Origin: Ekhidna sp.
GTDB taxonomy: Bacteria > Bacteroidota > Bacteroidia > Cytophagales > Cyclobacteriaceae
Direction of reading: 5' to 3'
Assembly: GCA_013214445.1 (NCBI GenBank)
Contig: JABSPG010000215.1
Span: forward strand, 1 to 6,560
Length of the DNA: 6,560 bases
In this document: one piece after another, positions 5,188-6,560 of the stretch
Position numbering within the stretch: position 1 is the first letter of the stretch
How the letters are laid out: every line of letters starts with the position of its first letter
Notes under the pieces: generated by a model
Seen by the model: the letters and a program-made list of their open reading frames with translations, nothing else
Databases searched by the model: none
Told to the model about the DNA's origin: nothing
Position numbers and translations under genes: made by a program

Positions 5188-6075
5188 ATGAAAAACAGCT
5201 TGATCTACATTCAATGGATCGTCATTTCAATGCTATTTAGCATTGCCTCGGGATGTGCTTTTGTGGAAAATCGTCAACGAGAAGTCAAGTTATCAGCGTC
5301 CGTACCTGAGATTGAAAAAAGTAGGGAGGTCAAGATATTGACGGTCTTTTTCGGACTCGACAATGCCTTGCCCCGGCAAGCAAGGATCTTTTATAAAGAT
5401 GGGTTTGGCAAAGATGGAATGCCGGTGGTTTTTTCGCACGAGATCGAACCGAGCTCGTTGGATGCTTCTGACTTTTCCATAACAACCAAAAGCGGCGAAG
5501 TTTATCCAGTAGAAGCCGTCACCTTGCTACCAGCCGAGGAAGAGTTTGAACTGAGAACAGTATTACTAATAGGCGACTATGGCAATCACCCAGAGAATCC
5601 ACCCCTTCAACTTGAAATAGTTGATGATCTGATGACGAGAACAGGTGTCAACTACAAAGGCCAGTCACAAAAGGTGATTCCCTTAGAACAAGGCCCCATT
5701 TTGAGTTACGCTGAATATTTCACCTTTGACGAAACCTACCCGTACATAGAGAGTGGGATTGGATGCGATTGCCCCAAAGAGTCAACCAAAATGATCGTGA
5801 AAGCGGTATGGGCAGGAGGTGTAAGAGCTGTAAATGGTGATGAACTTGGAGCAAATGAATTGAATGCGTTTCAGGTTACACTCGTGCAGGGAGCAGACAC
5901 TGTCACTGTGACGCCTTATCAACTAGCCGATTTATCCGATGGAGATAACAATACGGACCTGTGCTTAAGTGAATCCGGAATCCCAGTAAAGCTGGAAGTA
6001 AAAGAAAATACGGCTATTGATCCTCGAAACGACAAGAACCCCAGAACTGCAATTGAGATCGTAAGCAGATGGTAG
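5188..6075 (+). CDS. Lipoprotein of unknown function
   Basis: I do not recognise this 295-residue protein. The ATG at 5188 opens a signal peptide (hydrophobic from about residue 5 to 20) ending ASGC with probable lipid-modified Cys23, so the mature protein should be membrane-anchored on the periplasmic or outer face. After a charged linker (24-48) the protein looks rich in beta-strands: ILTVFFGLDNALP (50-62), VVFSHEIEPSSLDASDFSIT (80-99), then TVLLIGDYGNHPENPPLQLE (124-143). The C-terminal half has GCDCP (192-196) and an acidic loop, DLSDGDNNTDLCL (248-260), near the conserved-looking VKLEVKE and AIDPRNDKNP. The acidic loop could bind a metal such as calcium, and Cys193, Cys195 and Cys259 could form a disulfide; both are guesses. 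It is preceded by a plausible promoter of its own and followed by a separate exported-protein gene 87 bases on. Coding reality is well supported by length, signal peptide and balanced composition. Confidence 0.85.
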   Translation: MKNSLIYIQWIVISMLFSIASGCAFVENRQREVKLSASVPEIEKSREVKILTVFFGLDNALPRQARIFYKDGFGKDGMPVVFSHEIEPSSLDASDFSITTKSGEVYPVEAVTLLPAEEEFELRTVLLIGDYGNHPENPPLQLEIVDDLMTRTGVNYKGQSQKVIPLEQGPILSYAEYFTFDETYPYIESGIGCDCPKESTKMIVKAVWAGGVRAVNGDELGANELNAFQVTLVQGADTVTVTPYQLADLSDGDNNTDLCLSESGIPVKLEVKENTAIDPRNDKNPRTAIEIVSRW

Positions 6076-6162
6076 GCGTAGCTTTTATATCTAAATAGCC
6101 ACTTCAAAGTAAAGTTGAAAAACACCGAAACTAGAACTCACGTTTAATTGACCCATCAAAAC

Positions 6163-6560
6163 TTGAAAATACTAATCCTTACCATATCATTCCTCAATCT
6201 CCATCCCATCTGCGGTCAGTCAGTTTCCATAGAAAAATTCGAACAAATAGGATTAAGCAAAGAAGAAGTAAATGCAGAGGCTTACAGACAGTTGATCCAA
6301 GATTTCTATTGGAGTACTAACGATGAAACTGCTCCTTTTGGCAATGAAACCGGCTTGGAGACTTTCTATCTCTTCAAAGAATGGCGGCAGGAGAATGAAC
6401 AAGAAGGCCCTTTAGTCTTTCTAAGCGATCTTATCGCAGGCTGGGATCTTTCTGCATTTGATCTTAGTGAACTAGATGAAGACAAAATCAGAAAGTACCT
6501 CCAAGTCCATAGTCACAACAGTCGCACTAAGACGTTGGAAGATATGCCAGCACATACCCA
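6163..6560 (+). CDS. Exported protein of unknown function (TTG start, 3' truncated by window)
   Basis: A frame beginning with TTG at 6163 stays open for 132 codons to the end of the window. Its first residues, MKILILTISFLNLHPICGQS, form a convincing Sec signal peptide ending in the GQS that is common before cleavage sites in Bacteroidota. The next in-frame ATG is only at 6544, and the frame is closed at 6145-6147, leaving TTG at 6148 as the only other start; 6163 places Met-Lys directly before the hydrophobic core and is preferred. The mature part is acidic, with SIEKFEQIGLSKEEVNAEAY, then WSTNDETAPFGNETG, and an aspartate- and glutamate-rich stretch around AFDLSELDEDKIRKYLQ. I recognise no family; the C-terminus lies outside the window. 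A standard gene caller that demands an ATG or a stop inside the window would miss it. Confidence 0.72.
   Translation, partial: MKILILTISFLNLHPICGQSVSIEKFEQIGLSKEEVNAEAYRQLIQDFYWSTNDETAPFGNETGLETFYLFKEWRQENEQEGPLVFLSDLIAGWDLSAFDLSELDEDKIRKYLQVHSHNSRTKTLEDMPAHT

Noticed and set aside
6102..6125. TTCAA/TTGAA inverted repeat after the unknown lipoprotein gene
   Set aside because: A five-pair AT-rich stem followed by A's rather than T's on the + strand does not resemble an intrinsic terminator for this gene.

Overview
The window looks like chromosomal DNA of a Bacteroidota member, plausibly a Cytophagales-type marine or soil bacterium. The signs are an AraC-type regulator fused to a membrane domain, several lipoprotein signal peptides, start codons without a clear Shine-Dalgarno sequence, and -7 elements resembling the Bacteroidota TAnnTTTG consensus. 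The genus is inference. All recognised genes lie on the + strand, with gaps of roughly 70-370 bases, so this looks like a series of mostly independent units rather than one tight operon.

Layout. Positions 2-649 hold the 3' part of a membrane-anchored AraC-family regulator. Positions 719-1993 encode a membrane-anchored YVTN/YncE-like beta-propeller protein. Positions 2135-3199 encode an AT-rich lipoprotein esterase of the alpha/beta-hydrolase fold. Eleven bases after its stop lies a 171-base remnant (3211-3381) of a second copy of the beta-propeller gene. The remnant is in frame to its own stop but lacks its 5' part and has an internal 57-codon deletion. Positions 3569-4396 encode an unrelated exported alpha/beta hydrolase of the BAAT C-terminal (dienelactone-hydrolase-like) type. 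Positions 4494-5069 encode a YdeI/OmpD-associated family protein, and 5188-6075 a lipoprotein of unknown function. An exported protein with a TTG start begins at 6163 and runs off the end of the window.

How the genes relate. The AraC regulator may control its neighbours, but nothing in the sequence proves it. No recognised defence, biosynthetic or secretion system is assembled here, and I see no transposase, integrase, tRNA or CRISPR. The most informative structure is the beta-propeller duplication: an intact copy on one side of the AT-rich esterase and a decayed copy on the other. This implies a past duplication followed by insertion or rearrangement, and makes 2000-3570 a likely accessory island. 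The precise function of both hydrolases, both exported unknowns and the beta-propeller remains open.
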